Shown here: positions 21,881 to 33,974 of the stretch, piece by piece | Position numbering within the stretch: the stretch's first letter is position 1 | Layout: every line of letters starts with the position of its first letter | Origin: Nymphaea colorata | Lineage: Eukaryota > Streptophyta > Magnoliopsida > Nymphaeales > Nymphaeaceae | DNA length: 64,000 nucleotides | Direction of reading: 5' to 3' | NCBI RefSeq assembly: GCF_008831285.2 | Contig: NC_045138.2 | Span: 4,557,205-4,621,204 of the forward strand | Made by a program: the position numbers and the translations under genes | The notes under the pieces: generated by a model | Database searches by the model: none | What the model saw: only the letters and a program-made list of their open reading frames with translations | Told to the model about the DNA's origin: nothing

Positions 21881-24290
21881 TCCCAATTGAGGAATCAAAG
21901 ATTTCGTCCAAGCCTCCTTCACCCTTTCTCCCATTTCCTTCTTCATTTTCTTCTATTTTCCCCACTGATTTTGCTAAGTTAGGGTGCTTAAGTGGACCCT
22001 TACTTAGGATTTTCGTGGTAAGAAGCACACTTTACCACTCCAAATTCCAGCAAGCAAGCTATTCTACTTTTAACTTTGCTAAGCTCGAATCCAAGCTTGG
22101 ATTCTTGCTTAGGATTGCTTGATTTAGAAAACAAGTGAAGACGAAGATCAAACATCAAGACCGACTGCAAGGTAGATCATTTTAAATAATTTCTCATATA
22201 ATTTAGCTTCTTCTTGGTTCATTTTAATTTCAGTAATTCGTGGGAGGGATTATTTTCATTTATGATATAGCTGGGAATGATGTCCACCTAAGGGAAACAT
22301 ACGATTCAATGTACATGTTAATGCATAATGCATGCATACATTGGTTTTTCTTAAAAATGAACCCATATATCAAATTTTGAAATAGGCCCCACGGCCACAT
22401 CCCTTTCAAAACAAGCAGCTTAATACCATCTTAAACTCCCTACCATAAGAGAATCCCACGGTGAGAGAGTGATTTTGCTACAACATATATGATGAAAATG
22501 CCTATTTGGGATGGATACATTCTTATGAATATGATCCACTCTTGCATGGCAAAATGATGGATGAACAAGCTTGAACATTGTTTCGTTTTCCTTCTTATTT
22601 AAAGTCATTTTGATTCATATCTTTCAACTTAATTGATCAAGGGTAGTAGAGGAGATTAGAAACAAGTTTTCAATCTTCCTACGTAAAAGAACCCAGCCAT
22701 GAATCATCATGATTCATGAGTCATGCGGTCCCTTGATTAAATTCCATTTTAAAGAGTAAGACACGTATATATATATATTGTTATATATATACACATGCAA
22801 ACTCTTCTTAAAAATCGTTTTCTTCTCTTAAAATCAGGTTGGAACACATTTCCAAACTGGTTTTAAGAAAACAGATCATTTTGACTTTCATAACACCAAG
22901 TTATGAGATCATTTTCATTTCATTTTAAAATTTGCTCAATTTCAGCAATCCATACATAAGATCTATGTATGTTGTTGAAATCATAGCATGTTTTATAGGA
23001 ATTGGCTTAAGAATGTCAAAGTTTACATATTTGAAATGCCAACTATCCTAGAACCATCCAAAGAAGTTGACGATTTCATGAGTAGGAAGTCTGAAATTTG
23101 ATGAAAGACTTCTCACTTCTATCTAAGAAACAAGCCCTTTATTGAGATCAATGTCCACAACTTTCAGCCATCTAAATCAATACAAGATCTAATTTTTTGG
23201 ATATCATGAGACAAAAGTGGATGTCATCTACGTCTCCCATCTATTTCAAAAATTGATTTTGGCATCATTTGTACATTTTTCGTCATTTTGATAATTTTAT
23301 GTTAAGTCCCAAGCTTATGGACTACATCTGTAATTCATGTGCTTAATCATATAATAAGCACATTTAGAGAAAGTCCTACATTTTAATTAAAATCAATCTT
23401 TATGTGTAAATTGTATGACATGCAATTACAATGGATGAACTTTGAGAGATTATGAGAGAGTGAAGAATGTATATTTTATATGAATGAATCTTGAGAGATT
23501 ATGAGAGAGAGAAGAATGAATGTTTCATATAGTTTTCCTTTTCATTTCATGCATTCACTTTCATTCAAAAATCATTAGCACCACATGCACATTCTCAAGA
23601 AGTTAAGTGATTCAAATTGGAGTTGCAAAAAGTGACCAAGTCATATTGCAACAAAAATTTGTAAACTTCTCTTAACTTCAAAAGAAAACACAAGCAATGC
23701 ATTCATAATCATGTCCAAAGTGTGTTTGGAAAACAACACATTTTCTAACAATTTGGAACCTAGGTTTTATAAAAAAAAATGAATTCTACCAAACTAAATC
23801 ACATGATTTGGCAAAAGAAGAATTCAAAAATCAATGTTCTTTGCTAAGGAAACTTGACTATTTTACCAAAAGTTGATCATCATTTCAACTCATCAGATTG
23901 AGCTCACAACAAAGAACTCAATCTCCAATCTTCAAAATCCTCAAGAATTGTAGATTTCAATAGCACAAAAACAAAGGTTTTTTTGAACCAACTTAAGAAT
24001 CCTCCAATCTTCAAAACGAGTTCAAATCACTTATTCAAAATGATTTTTGGTTCTTGAATCCCAAACCTAAATGCATAAGCATATAAGATTTACATCAAAA
24101 ACTCGTATAAGATCCAAATGATCCTTAGTTCTTGGTCCAATTACCCCTGTTAAAGGCAGCAGGGATGGTTGGACCTCGTACCGACGGGCGGATCCATTTC
24201 TCTAGAAAAGTTTTCCTCAAAACCTCAATTTAAAAAAAATTTTGCTGATTTGCATTAGACCCCCTTTGAAAAAGGGATGGGGTGCGAACA
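21881..24290 (+). repeat. 5' LTR, truncated (R/U5 side)
   Basis: Aligns along its whole length with about 31570-33974: for example the tgctaagttagggtgct word at 21972 and 31657, gaatcatcatgattcatgag at about 22700 and 32382, and the shared end ggatggggtgcgaaca (ending 24290 and 33974). The 3' copy extends a further 2.3 kb upstream to about 29285, with no counterpart here, so this LTR lacks its U3/promoter part. Confidence 0.88.
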
Positions 24291-24292
24291 GA

Positions 24293-24311
24293 TGGCACAC
24301 CCGGTGGGACC
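24293..24311 (+). other. primer-binding site
   Basis: tggcacacccggtgggacc starts 2 bases after the LTR end (...gcgaaca). It begins with TGG (complement of the tRNA CCA end) and resembles the tggcgcccaccg-type PBS of Tat elements. Which tRNA primes is not established. Confidence 0.75.
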
Positions 24312-25036
24312 CGTCATCATCCATCAAAGGACCTATTTGGATCACATACAAGTTATTTTACAATGCCGGATATCAATTGCGCAAAATTCTTCATAAACAT
24401 GCATACCGGCATCATGTAGTATACATTGAAGAAATTCCATGAGCCTCTCTCATTTCAATTTATCATATCCCTCCTCAATTTAGGGATTGTATGCATTCCA
24501 TGAATGCTCTCAATTTTTCAATCACATCTTCTCATGAATTTTGAAAAATAAATCCTTACCTATATCATGTCCCGGTCGTCATATTGTCAGACTATTTCTA
24601 GGACATTAGTCCAAGATATAGCCTTACAACTAGACCACCCAATTGGACTGAGAAGTCTCCCCATTATTACCAAAACATACAATAGTCCCAGTATATCGAT
24701 GGGTGAACAAGGAGAATTTGAGAGCCCAAATCTAGAAAACCCTTGGAGGAGTTTATGCCAGTACCATAAATTTGGTATATAGGCATACCTTGAATTTGGA
24801 TAAATCAAGAACGATTCTCCCATTTATTCTCCATAGGTTTCAAGACCAATTTTCAAAACAATGCATATAGGCAAGAGTCCTAGGGAATGCATTATCAATT
24901 TCTCGTTAATTGCTTGCTTGGATGTATATGTTGTTTTACTTTGCCTCTAAGTCCATGTCCAAACCCAATGTTATAACTCTTCTCGAGTCTTTATTGGGTC
25001 AATTCATGTCAAAGTCTAATATTTTCTCTTGTATAG
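24312..25036 (+). other. untranslated leader of the Tat element
   Basis: About 0.7 kb between PBS and the first ORF. No gag motif (no zinc knuckle, no retrotransposon gag domain) was seen in any frame. A 71-codon open frame at 24567 is not recognisable. Confidence 0.5.
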
Positions 25037-26259
25037 ATGGACTCAGAAAGCATTTTCCCATATGACCACATCCTATTCGGGTCATGTCAAGGTCGATCCG
25101 AACTTCGCAGCATCCCAAGTGGAGTCTACCTACCTCAGTGGTATCTTTCATGGTACCCAACTTTTTGGTGTATGTTTCCAGACCACTTAGAACATTGCAG
25201 TTTCGAAGAAGCACTTAGTCTTGCCATGCAACCTATCAATGGTAATCTAATCCATGCAGTTGCCGAAAGATGGAACCCAAGGACCAACACTCTGGTTTCC
25301 ATGGGGTGAAATGACAATCACTCTTGATGAGTTCTCCAGCATTATGGGTTTTGCCAGAACCAAAAGGTGACCCAAGTGGTCCAATTGAAGACCAGTTCCT
25401 TGTAAACCAAGGTCAAGTCAAAACTCTAGAAGTGATTCGTAAACTCATAGGGAAACGGAGTTGGTCTTTTCTAGAGAAAGATGAACATCAATATCTTCAA
25501 CTACAAGAACTTGGTGAAACATATTCCCAATTTGTCAACCCTGCGTTACTATCTAGAATTGTTGCAGACAAGTACAAAAACTCCATGGCGACTTGTACTG
25601 CGGGTCTTATCTTCTTCAACAATGAAGAACACATAATGGATTTCTGCATAGCTCGCCTCTTCAGAAAATGGGGGCATGTCAAAGTCCATCACATTTTCAT
25701 GCCAATGGCAGCCTTAACATTCCTTTACAGAGGGCTGACCAAATTCTCAATTGGGGACACAGACTCGATAGAAGAATGTGTTTTCACACTACAAGCATGG
25801 TTCTACAAACATGTGGGGTAACAATCATGTTATTTTTAGAACACCGACGGCCAGTTATCCAGTATGAAGCACTACCACAAGAAGATGGAGGAAGTGGATG
25901 ACTCCATCATCATTTGGGACTTCTTTGATCAAGAAGTCATCAAGTCAAGATACACCTACAACCCAGTCAGAGGAAGTCTACTATTGGGACAATTCTTCAT
26001 AGTTGAATACCATTCCGGGCGTTGCCTCAGACAATTATCACTACGTCAAATGAAAGCATATCCAATTGAGTCAGAAGGAACCATTGTAGAGTGTGAACTA
26101 AATACCAAAGAGTGGTTCGGAATATACACATACGCCCAACAACGTTGGGAATCATTTGCTCACTTGTATCTTGTCCTTGGTCTAGGAATGGGTCCTGAGT
26201 ATGTAAAACGGTGGGATGAAGTCCGCCCATCTATCCTTGTCCTAAATCGTCATGTCTAG
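25037..26259 (+). pseudogene. plant mobile domain (PMD/aminotransferase-like) ORF of the Tat element
   Basis: Broken by about four small frameshifts, but the domain reads through. The N-terminal part AERWNPRTNTL is followed in a shifted frame by PWGEMTITLDEFSSIMGF, matching the family pattern W.P.THTF...GEMT.TL.DV..L.GL. The middle part reads KVHHIFMPMAALTFLYRGL then IEECVFTLQAWFYKH (family: wGsaaLAyLYR.Lc ... i.GcL.LLQ.Wawer). The C-terminal part reads GQFFIVEYHSGRCLRQLSLR (family: ..i.f.iVE.H.pdRVlRQFG..Q) and EYVKRWDEVRP. PMD proteins (MAIN/MAIL1-type in plants) act in silencing and genome stability, and PMDs are also carried by transposons. Here it sits between PBS and pol, where gag should be. 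That it belongs to the element is inferred from position and orientation. Its role is unknown. Confidence 0.75.
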
Positions 26260-26429
26260 TTCATTGCGGTCAACCAAACCTAATTTTGTCAAGTTGTGTT
26301 GAACTTTGTCAAGTCTTGTCAATCTCATCTTTCTTTGAATATACAATCAAAATTTGTCATTTTGTCATCTATGCAAATGATCTCTCATCAATTCAAATCT
26401 TACCATTTTCAATTTTTCATCCCACAAGG

Positions 26430-29051
26430 ATGGCACCTGAGGATCAAACATCAAAATTCTCTAAGGAGGTAAATCCAAAACTCACTGAGGCAGAATGTCC
26501 AGAGTTCATCCAAATAAGAAAGCAAGATCAACTACCACCTTTGATTAATGATCCGATTGAGGAAATTAATATTGGCACGGAAGAGAGTCCAAAGATTTTG
26601 TAAATTGGAACAAGTCTCTCAGCAGAAGAAAGAAAAGAGTTGATAGACTTCCTCAAAGAGCATCAAGAAGCCTTTACATTGACTTATGAGGACATGCCAG
26701 GACTTGATACAAAATTAGTCGAACATCGACTACCATTGAAACCAGAATGCAAGCCAATTAAACAAAAGTTGAGGAAACTAGACCCTCGTCTTGAGGGGCA
26801 AGTTAAGGAAGGCCTAGAAGACCCACTAAAGGCAGGGTTCATCCGAACAATCAACTATCATGAATGGTTAGCAAACATTGTGGTAGTCCCAAAGAAAAAT
26901 GGCATAATTCGACTCTGCATCGATTTCAGAGATTTGAATAAAGCCACACCAAAGGACGACTATCTACTTCCAAACATGCCATTTCTTACATCAGTAAGAC
27001 ATTTGTGCAATATGAAAAAAGTTATTCCCACATGGAAAAAACTTGCTTAGCCTTGGTATGGATGTGTCAAAAATTAAGGCATTACTTACTGGCATGCGAA
27101 GTTAAAATTTTACCTAAACTTAATCCACTCAAATATATCCTTGAACAACCATTTTTGAATGGAAGGATAGCCAAGTGGCAAGTTCTACGGATGCAATATG
27201 ATTTAGAATATGTGTCACAGAAATCAATCAAGGGTCAAACTATTGCAGATCAATTGGCAAATTTTCCTATCTAAAGAAATTAGAACAAATGATGATTTTT
27301 CAAATGAGCAAATTCTAACGACCGAACCAGAGCCGACTTGGGAGATGCATTTCGATGGTTCTAAAAGAACAGCTGGGGCAGGCATTGAGATACTTTTCAT
27401 TTCACCATAAAAGAAAATGATTCTTTACTCCCTCAAATTAAATTTCTCTTGCATGCATAATATGACAAAATATGAGGCCCTAATCCAAGGGATCAAAATG
27501 CTTCTCAAATTTAAAGTGCAAAGAGTTCACATTTTTAGAGATTCTCTCTTAGTTATCAGTCAGGTCAATGAAGATTGGCAAGTCAAAGATCAGAAATTGA
27601 TCCCATATCAAGAGTAGCAACTTTCCTCTTAAGACAATTCGAGGAATATCAACCCTTGCATGTCAAAAGAGAATTTAACCCGATTGCAGACGGTTTGGCC
27701 AGTTTTGGCTCCACCATTGCCTTCAAACCTATAGAATCTATCAGATCTTTTGAAGTCAAAAGACTCGAACAACCATCTTTTGTCATACCAGAACAGGTGT
27801 TACAAGCAGAAAGCATAGAAATACCATGGTATCAGAACATCAAAGATTTTCTCCAGACAGGAACACTTCCACCTGAAATGTCTCGAAAGGAGCAAAGAGC
27901 CCTGAGGCATATGTCATTAAAATATTTCATTTTAGCCGACGTTCTATACAAAAGAAGATTCAACACAAAATATGCTAGATGTCTCGATATAAATGAGACA
28001 TTAGAAATCATTCAAGAAGCTCATGAAGGAATTTGTAGAGGACATGTAGGGTATCAGACCCTCGTCAAACAAATAGTCAGAGCAAGGTACTATTGGCCCA
28101 CAATGCAGAGAGACTGTCACCAATTTTTCAAGAAATGCATCAAATGTCAGTTGCATGCACCATCAATTCATGTTCCAGCAGCATACCTTCATTCGGTTAG
28201 CTCACCCTGGCCGTTCTCTATGTGGGATTTCGACGTGGTCGGTCCAATCAATCCACCAGCCTCAAATGGACACAGGTATTTTCTTGCAGCTACAGATTAT
28301 TTCTCCAAATGGGTCGAAGCAATCACTTTAAAACAGTCAAAGGACGACATGTAGTGTCCTTCATTCACAAAAAGCTTTTGTGTAGATTTGGCATCCCACA
28401 CACTATCGTTTCTAACAATGGTACTCATTTTAAAAATGAGAAAGTGCACAATCTCTGTCACAAAATACAACATAACTTTTCTGCGCCATATTACCTTCAA
28501 GGTAATGGTCAGACAGAAGCAACCAACAAGATTTTGATTCGTTTTTTAAAAAGGACTGTTGAAACAGGTCGAGATTGGCACGAGAACATGCACAATGCAC
28601 TCTGGGCATATCAAACCACAATTCGAACACCCACACCAGCAGAATTAGTATATGGAACGGAAATTGCCCTTCCATTACATGTCGAAAACCAACAATGAAA
28701 TTTGCTGCACTTATTGAACTCCCAATTAGCAAGTACCAAAAGAAGAGACTTGCTCAATTAGACCTCTTAGATGAGAAAAGACTATAAGCGGCATAGCATG
28801 CTGAAGTCTATCGCAAGAGAGTCGCCCGACATTATGCCAAATCGGTCATTGAAAGAAAATTCAAGGTAAATGATCTTGTACTAAGATCTATAGTTCTACT
28901 CAGGAGTAGACCCAAAGAAAAATGGGCACCGAACTGGGAAGGACCATATGTCGTCAAAGAGGTTCTACCTCACAATTCTTATCGACTGATTGGTGCTGAT
29001 GGGGTCGAAATCCATGATCTGATTAATGCTTTGCATCTCAAGAAATTCTAA
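26430..29051 (+). pseudogene. Tat-type pol remnant (RT, RNase H, aRNH, integrase)
   Basis: In order: RT N-terminus (AEERKELIDFLKEHQEAF, YEDMPGLD, GFIRTINYHEWLANIVVVPK, RLCIDFRDLNKATPKDDYLL; about 26600-26965). The palm (YxDD) is then deleted at about 26985-27005. The Ty3-type RNase H end follows (MEKTCLALVW, LRHYLL, GRIAKWQVLRMQYDLEYVSQ; 27030-27270). The archaeal-type RNase H comes next (MHFDGSKRTAGAGI, YEALIQGIKMLLKF, FRDSLLVISQV; 27340-27700). Integrase zinc finger HEGICRGHVG...CIKCQLHA is at 28020-28160. The core has WDFDVVGPI; its second Asp is changed to Asn (IVSNNGTHF), and Glu is kept (GNGQTEATNK). The C-terminal domain is KVNDLVLRS ... KWAPNWEGPYVVKEV ... to the stop at 29051. Stops lie at 26602, 27615, 28352 and 28696, and frameshifts elsewhere. 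No activity is possible. Confidence 0.9.
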
Positions 29052-29284
29052 ACTTGAATTTGTAATTCAAAAATTTCAAAACAATTGTGTTTTGATAAGC
29101 ACATTCTTACCAATTTTCAAATAAACTAAGGGACATAGTATCCCTTAGAGAAAGTTTTAGAAATGCATCAAAATTTCCAAAAATTTTCAAACTCAGCCCA
29201 TGTCTTGAGGACAACAGCAAAGGCATTGACTTGAACTATACAAGAAATTTCAATGAAATTGAGGGATTAATGTATAGAAATTGA
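29052..29284 (+). other. 3' untranslated spacer and weak polypurine tract
   Basis: From the integrase stop to the presumed LTR start. It contains tgtcttgaggaca and a weak purine run (aaattgaggga, about 29258) some 15-25 bp before the TG of the LTR. Confidence 0.5.
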
Positions 29285-32200
29285 TGTTGGTCCCGACAAT
29301 TGACAATTGTAAAGGTCTAGCATGAGACGCCATAAGAAAAAGCCCTTGTGACCTGAAAGACCTTGGCAAGATGCAAGAAAAAACTATCAAGCAAGATGAG
29401 TTGAGCGATGAGCTCGGTGTGAGTGTAATTGTTCCTCTGGTTCAAAGCTCTGTAGGCGCGGGTGGGCATATGACCTATGCTTACGTTGTGAATCTAAAAA
29501 GCAATCCATGAATATTTTGCTTATATTAAGTCTCCTAAAGCTTTCTGAATTCGAGCAAGTAAGTTCAAAGAGTGTTTTACACTTGGTACTTTAAGGCCAA
29601 CTGGTCTAGGAGTTACCGGCCCAAAGCTTGCTACAAGGGTTTAGAAGAAAGCCCAATAGACTTGATGTTGCACAAAGCAAACTACACAAAACCGCCAAAG
29701 TGGTGGAACTCCGTAGTAGCTTTTGGGGTGGTGAGGAATTTTCCCCAAGAGTGAAGGGTGGCTCAAAAAGAAAATCAAAATTCACACAATAAAGCCAAAA
29801 GGTGAAAGGCTAAACAACAACAAAAAAAAAGAAAGAGAAAAAACACTTGCCAATTGTTAAGAAGGCATCAAGAGCTAAGTTCTCCAAGCATCAAATGCAA
29901 AAACTTTCACAATTGCAAAAATTTTCAACCAACATTAATTCCTCTACAAAGTCTCCAATGAGATGGAGGAAAATCTTCTTATTTCAGGTCCATGCCTAGC
30001 ACTTCCCCTCGAGTGAGGATGCTTAAACATCATTTGGAAAATGGATTTTTCAATTTCAATTTGCAAAAATTTGGTGCGTAAATCTTTGCTATTAAGCAAA
30101 TTCTTCAACTTGCTTAACAGCAAAGAGGTGCATCTATTAACACCCCAAATTTTTCCACATCAAAAGTGAAGCAATGTGAAAATTTCACAAAGGAATTGTG
30201 AAAATTTGTAATTTCAAGGCCAATTTTGAATCTAAACACAATTTGGATTCAAACCATGAATTTGACCCGTGATACGAATTCCAATGCAGGATTACGAGTC
30301 CAAACTATTTGCAAATATCATTTGAAATCCAAATCCAATTGCAAAATTCAATTTTTGACTTAAATCCAAGAATTGTATCTAATTCAATCTAAAATGCTAC
30401 GTGGGACCCACGTGTGGGCCCCACCTAGCCCGTGTGGTCAAGAGCCCCACAGGGGTCACACCCCCTCTATTTAAAAAAAAGATATTTTATCTCAATTAAA
30501 TGAAGAAAAGTCATTTTCAAGGAAAAATGAATGAGAAACCTAGGAAAATAGAGACATTTATGTCTCTCTCTCTTCTTTAGCAAGGTCCTCTTTAAAGAGG
30601 AGTCAATTTCCTAAAAGCAATAACTAGGGAGGTCAAACTCACCTAACCTACTTAATTCAAGTAGGTTTGACCCTAGTGCACCCAAATATGGCACCAATCT
30701 CGGCTAGGTTTAGTCAACATGAGCTCAGATTGACCAGAAAGGTAGGTCTATCTCACGATCCAATTAATGGACGAAAATAGACTTTGACCGAATCAAGTCC
30801 GCTTTGACTAAACTCTGTCGAACTACAACTCAGCTCAAGTAAGAGCTTTCTTAGCTCAAATTTATCAACTTACCTCAAACAAATCAAACTACTCGAAAAT
30901 GAGCTTTGACTTAGGTCAATTGGTCGAAATTGACCAATCTGGATAATTTTGCCCTTTCATGGTCAAATTGAGATTACATAGCCTAAATTGGTTTACAAAA
31001 GACACATATACAATTTTGATTTATCAAATACATAAATCAAATACCAAATTAAAATTCAATATTTCAAACAAAAAGTTTGATTCAGTTGAAATCCTTTTTC
31101 TAATCAACTTATGGATGAAAATACCCTTTTCAAGCCAAATTTGATAGAATTTTTAAATTTTACTTAAATTTAAATTGGATTATCATAATTGAATGATATT
31201 TGAAGTTTAGTAACTAGGTTTTAACCTAACAAGTTCGATTTCAAACAAAAAAAAAAGCACAAAATAAGGAAAAACCCTGTACAAGGGCATTTTCATCCAA
31301 AATTTTGGTCAAAGTTGGTCAGCTAGGTCTGAACCAATGTTGACCAAACCTAGCCCAGCCCACCTAGTTCGTGTAAATGGGCAAAGAAATGGTCAATTAG
31401 AGCCTTTAAACCCTCTTTAACTCATTTTATAAGTTCTCAAGCAAGTTCCTAAGGTGAGTTAAGGAGGTGGTTGAACCCACCTCCTCCTTTATATATGCCT
31501 CCCCTTGGCCACCAAGAGGGAGGACAAAATTTTTGAAGGAGTATCAATTAAGGATCTAAGAGGGAGAGGCCAAGGAGGAGAAGAAGATTTCGTTCAAGCC
31601 TTTTTCACCCTTTCTCCCATTTCCTTCTTCATTTTCTTCTATTCTCCCTACTGATTTTGCTAAGTTAGGGTGCTAAAGTGGACCCTTACTTAGGATTTTT
31701 GTAGTGAGAAACTCTCTTTACTACTCCAAATTCCAGCAAGCAAGCTATTCTACTTCTAGCTTTGCTAAGCTCGAATCCAAGCTTGGATTCTTTCTTAGGA
31801 TTGCTCGATTTAGAAAACAAATGAAGGCGAAAATCAAACATCAAGACCAACCACAAGGTAGGTGATTTTAAGTCATTTCTCATATACTTTATCTTCTTGT
31901 TGTTCATTTTAATTTCAGTAATTCGTGGGAGGGATTATTTTCATTTATGTTATAGCTGAGAATGATGTCCAGTTAGGGGAAACATACAATTCAATCTACA
32001 TGTTAATGCATAATGCATGCATACGTTGGTTTTTCTTAAAAACACTCATATATCAAATTTTGAAATGGGCCCCAAGGCTACGTCCCTTTCAAAACAACCA
32101 GCTTAATACCATCTTAAACTCCCTACCATGAGAGAATCCCACGGTGAGAGAGTGATTTTGCTACAACATATATGATGAAAATGCCTATTAGAGATGGACA

Positions 32201-33974
32201 TTCCTATGAATATGATCCACTCTTGCATGGCGAAATGATGGATGAACAAGCTTGAGCATTGTTTCGTTTTTCTTGTTATTTAAAGTCACTTTGATTCATA
32301 TCTTTCAACTTAATTGATCAAGGGTAGTAGAGGAGATTGTAAACAAGTTTTCAATCTTTCTATGTAAAAGAACCCAGCCATGAATCATCATGATTCATGA
32401 GTCATGCGGTCCCTTGATTAAATTCCATTTTGAAGAGTAAGACACATATATATATATATATATATTGTTATATATATACACGTGCAATCTCTTCTTAAAA
32501 ATCATTTTCCTCTCTTAAAATCAGGTTGGAACACGTTTGCAAACTGGTTTTAAGAAAACAGATCATTTTGATTTTCATTACACCAAGTTATGAGATCATT
32601 TTCATTTCATTTTAAAATTTGCTCAATTTCAGCAATCCATAAATAAGATCTATGTATGTTGTTGAAATCATACCATGTTTTATAGGAATTGGTTTAAGAA
32701 TGTCAAAGTTTACATATTTGAAATGCCAACTATCCTACAACCATCCAAAAATGTTGACGATTTCATGAGTAGGAAATCTGAAATTTGATGAAGGACTTCT
32801 CACTTCTATCTAAGAAACAAGCCCTTTATTGGGATCAATGTCCACAAGTTTCAGCCATCTAAATCAATATAAGATCTAATTTTTTGGATATCTTGAGACA
32901 AAAATGGATGTCATCTACGTCTCCCATCTTTTTCAAAAATTGATTTTGGCATCATTTGTATATATTTCATCATTTTCATAATTTTATGTTAAGTTCCAAG
33001 CTTATGGACTACATCTCTAATTCATGTGCTTAATCATATAATAAGCACATTTAGAGAAAGTCCTACATTTTAATTAAAATCAATCTTTATGTGTAAATTG
33101 TATGACATGCAATTACAATGGATGAACTTTGAGAGATTATGGGAGAGTGAAGAATGTATATTTCATATGAATGAATCTTGAGAGATTATGAGAGAAAGAA
33201 GAATGAATGTTTCATATAGTTTCCCTTCTCATTTCATGCATTCACTTTCACTCAAAATCAATAGCACCACATGCACATTCTCAAGAAGTTAAGTGATCCA
33301 AATTTGAGTTGCAAAAAGTGACCAAGTTATATTGCAACAAGAATTTTTAAACTTCTCTTAACTTCAAAAGAAAACACAAGCAATGCATTCATAATCTTGG
33401 CCAAAGTGTGTTTGAAAAACAACACGTTTTCTAACAATTTGGAACCTAGGTTTTATATATATATAAAAAAAGGAATTCTAGCAAACCAAATCACATGATT
33501 TGGCAAAATAAGAATTTAAAAATCAATTTTCTTTGCTAAGGAAACTTGGCTATTTTACCAAAAGTTGATCATCATTTCAACTCATCATATTGAGCTCACA
33601 ACAAAGAACTCAATCTTCAAAATCCTCAAGATTTGTGGATTTCAAATAGTACAAAAACAAAGGTTTTTTGAACCAACTTAAGAATCCTCCAATATTCAAA
33701 ACGAGTTTAAATCACTTATTCAAAATGAATTTTGGTTCTTGAATCCAAGCCTCAATGCATAAGCATATAGGATTTGCATCAAAAACTCGTATATGATCCA
33801 AATGGTCCTTAGTCCTTGATTCAATTACGCCTGTTAAAGGCGGTAGGAACGGTTGGACCTCGTACCTATGGGTGGATCCATTTCTCTTAAAAATTTCTCC
33901 TCAAAACCTCAATTTTAAAAGAATTTTGCTGATTCACAATCGACCCCCATTGAAAAAGGGATGGGGTGCGAACA
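29285..33974 (+). repeat. 3' LTR of the Tat element, about 4.7 kb
   Basis: Starts tgttggtcccgacaattg after the pol spacer and ends ggggtgcgaaca at 33974, where homology to the 5' LTR also ends. The downstream 2.4 kb duplicates 21881-24290; the upstream 2.3 kb is unique in this window. The start is inferred from TG and position (29282 is an alternative). The 60-85-codon open frames inside look fortuitous. Confidence 0.8.
31488..31500 (+). promoter_or_regulatory. probable LTR TATA box
   Basis: ctttatatatgcc in a local GC-richer setting, about 90 bp upstream of the point where homology to the truncated 5' LTR begins. Suits a U3/R border; not proven. Confidence 0.5.

Larger units (their letters stand above)
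21881..33974 (+). mobile_element. decayed Tat-lineage Ty3/gypsy retrotransposon
   Basis: Order: truncated 5' LTR (to 24290), PBS at 24293, plant-mobile-domain ORF (25037-26259), pol remnant (26430-29051), 3' LTR (about 29285-33974). The Tat lineage is indicated by the RT N-terminus (YEDMPGLD, VEHRLP, KQKLRK), by a second, archaeal-type RNase H after the Ty3-type one, by the integrase C-terminus (KWAPNWEGPYVVK) and by the multi-kilobase LTR. No gag or protease was found between the PMD ORF and RT, and the RT palm with the catalytic YxDD is deleted. Both LTR copies carry many differences, so the insertion is old. Confidence 0.88.
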
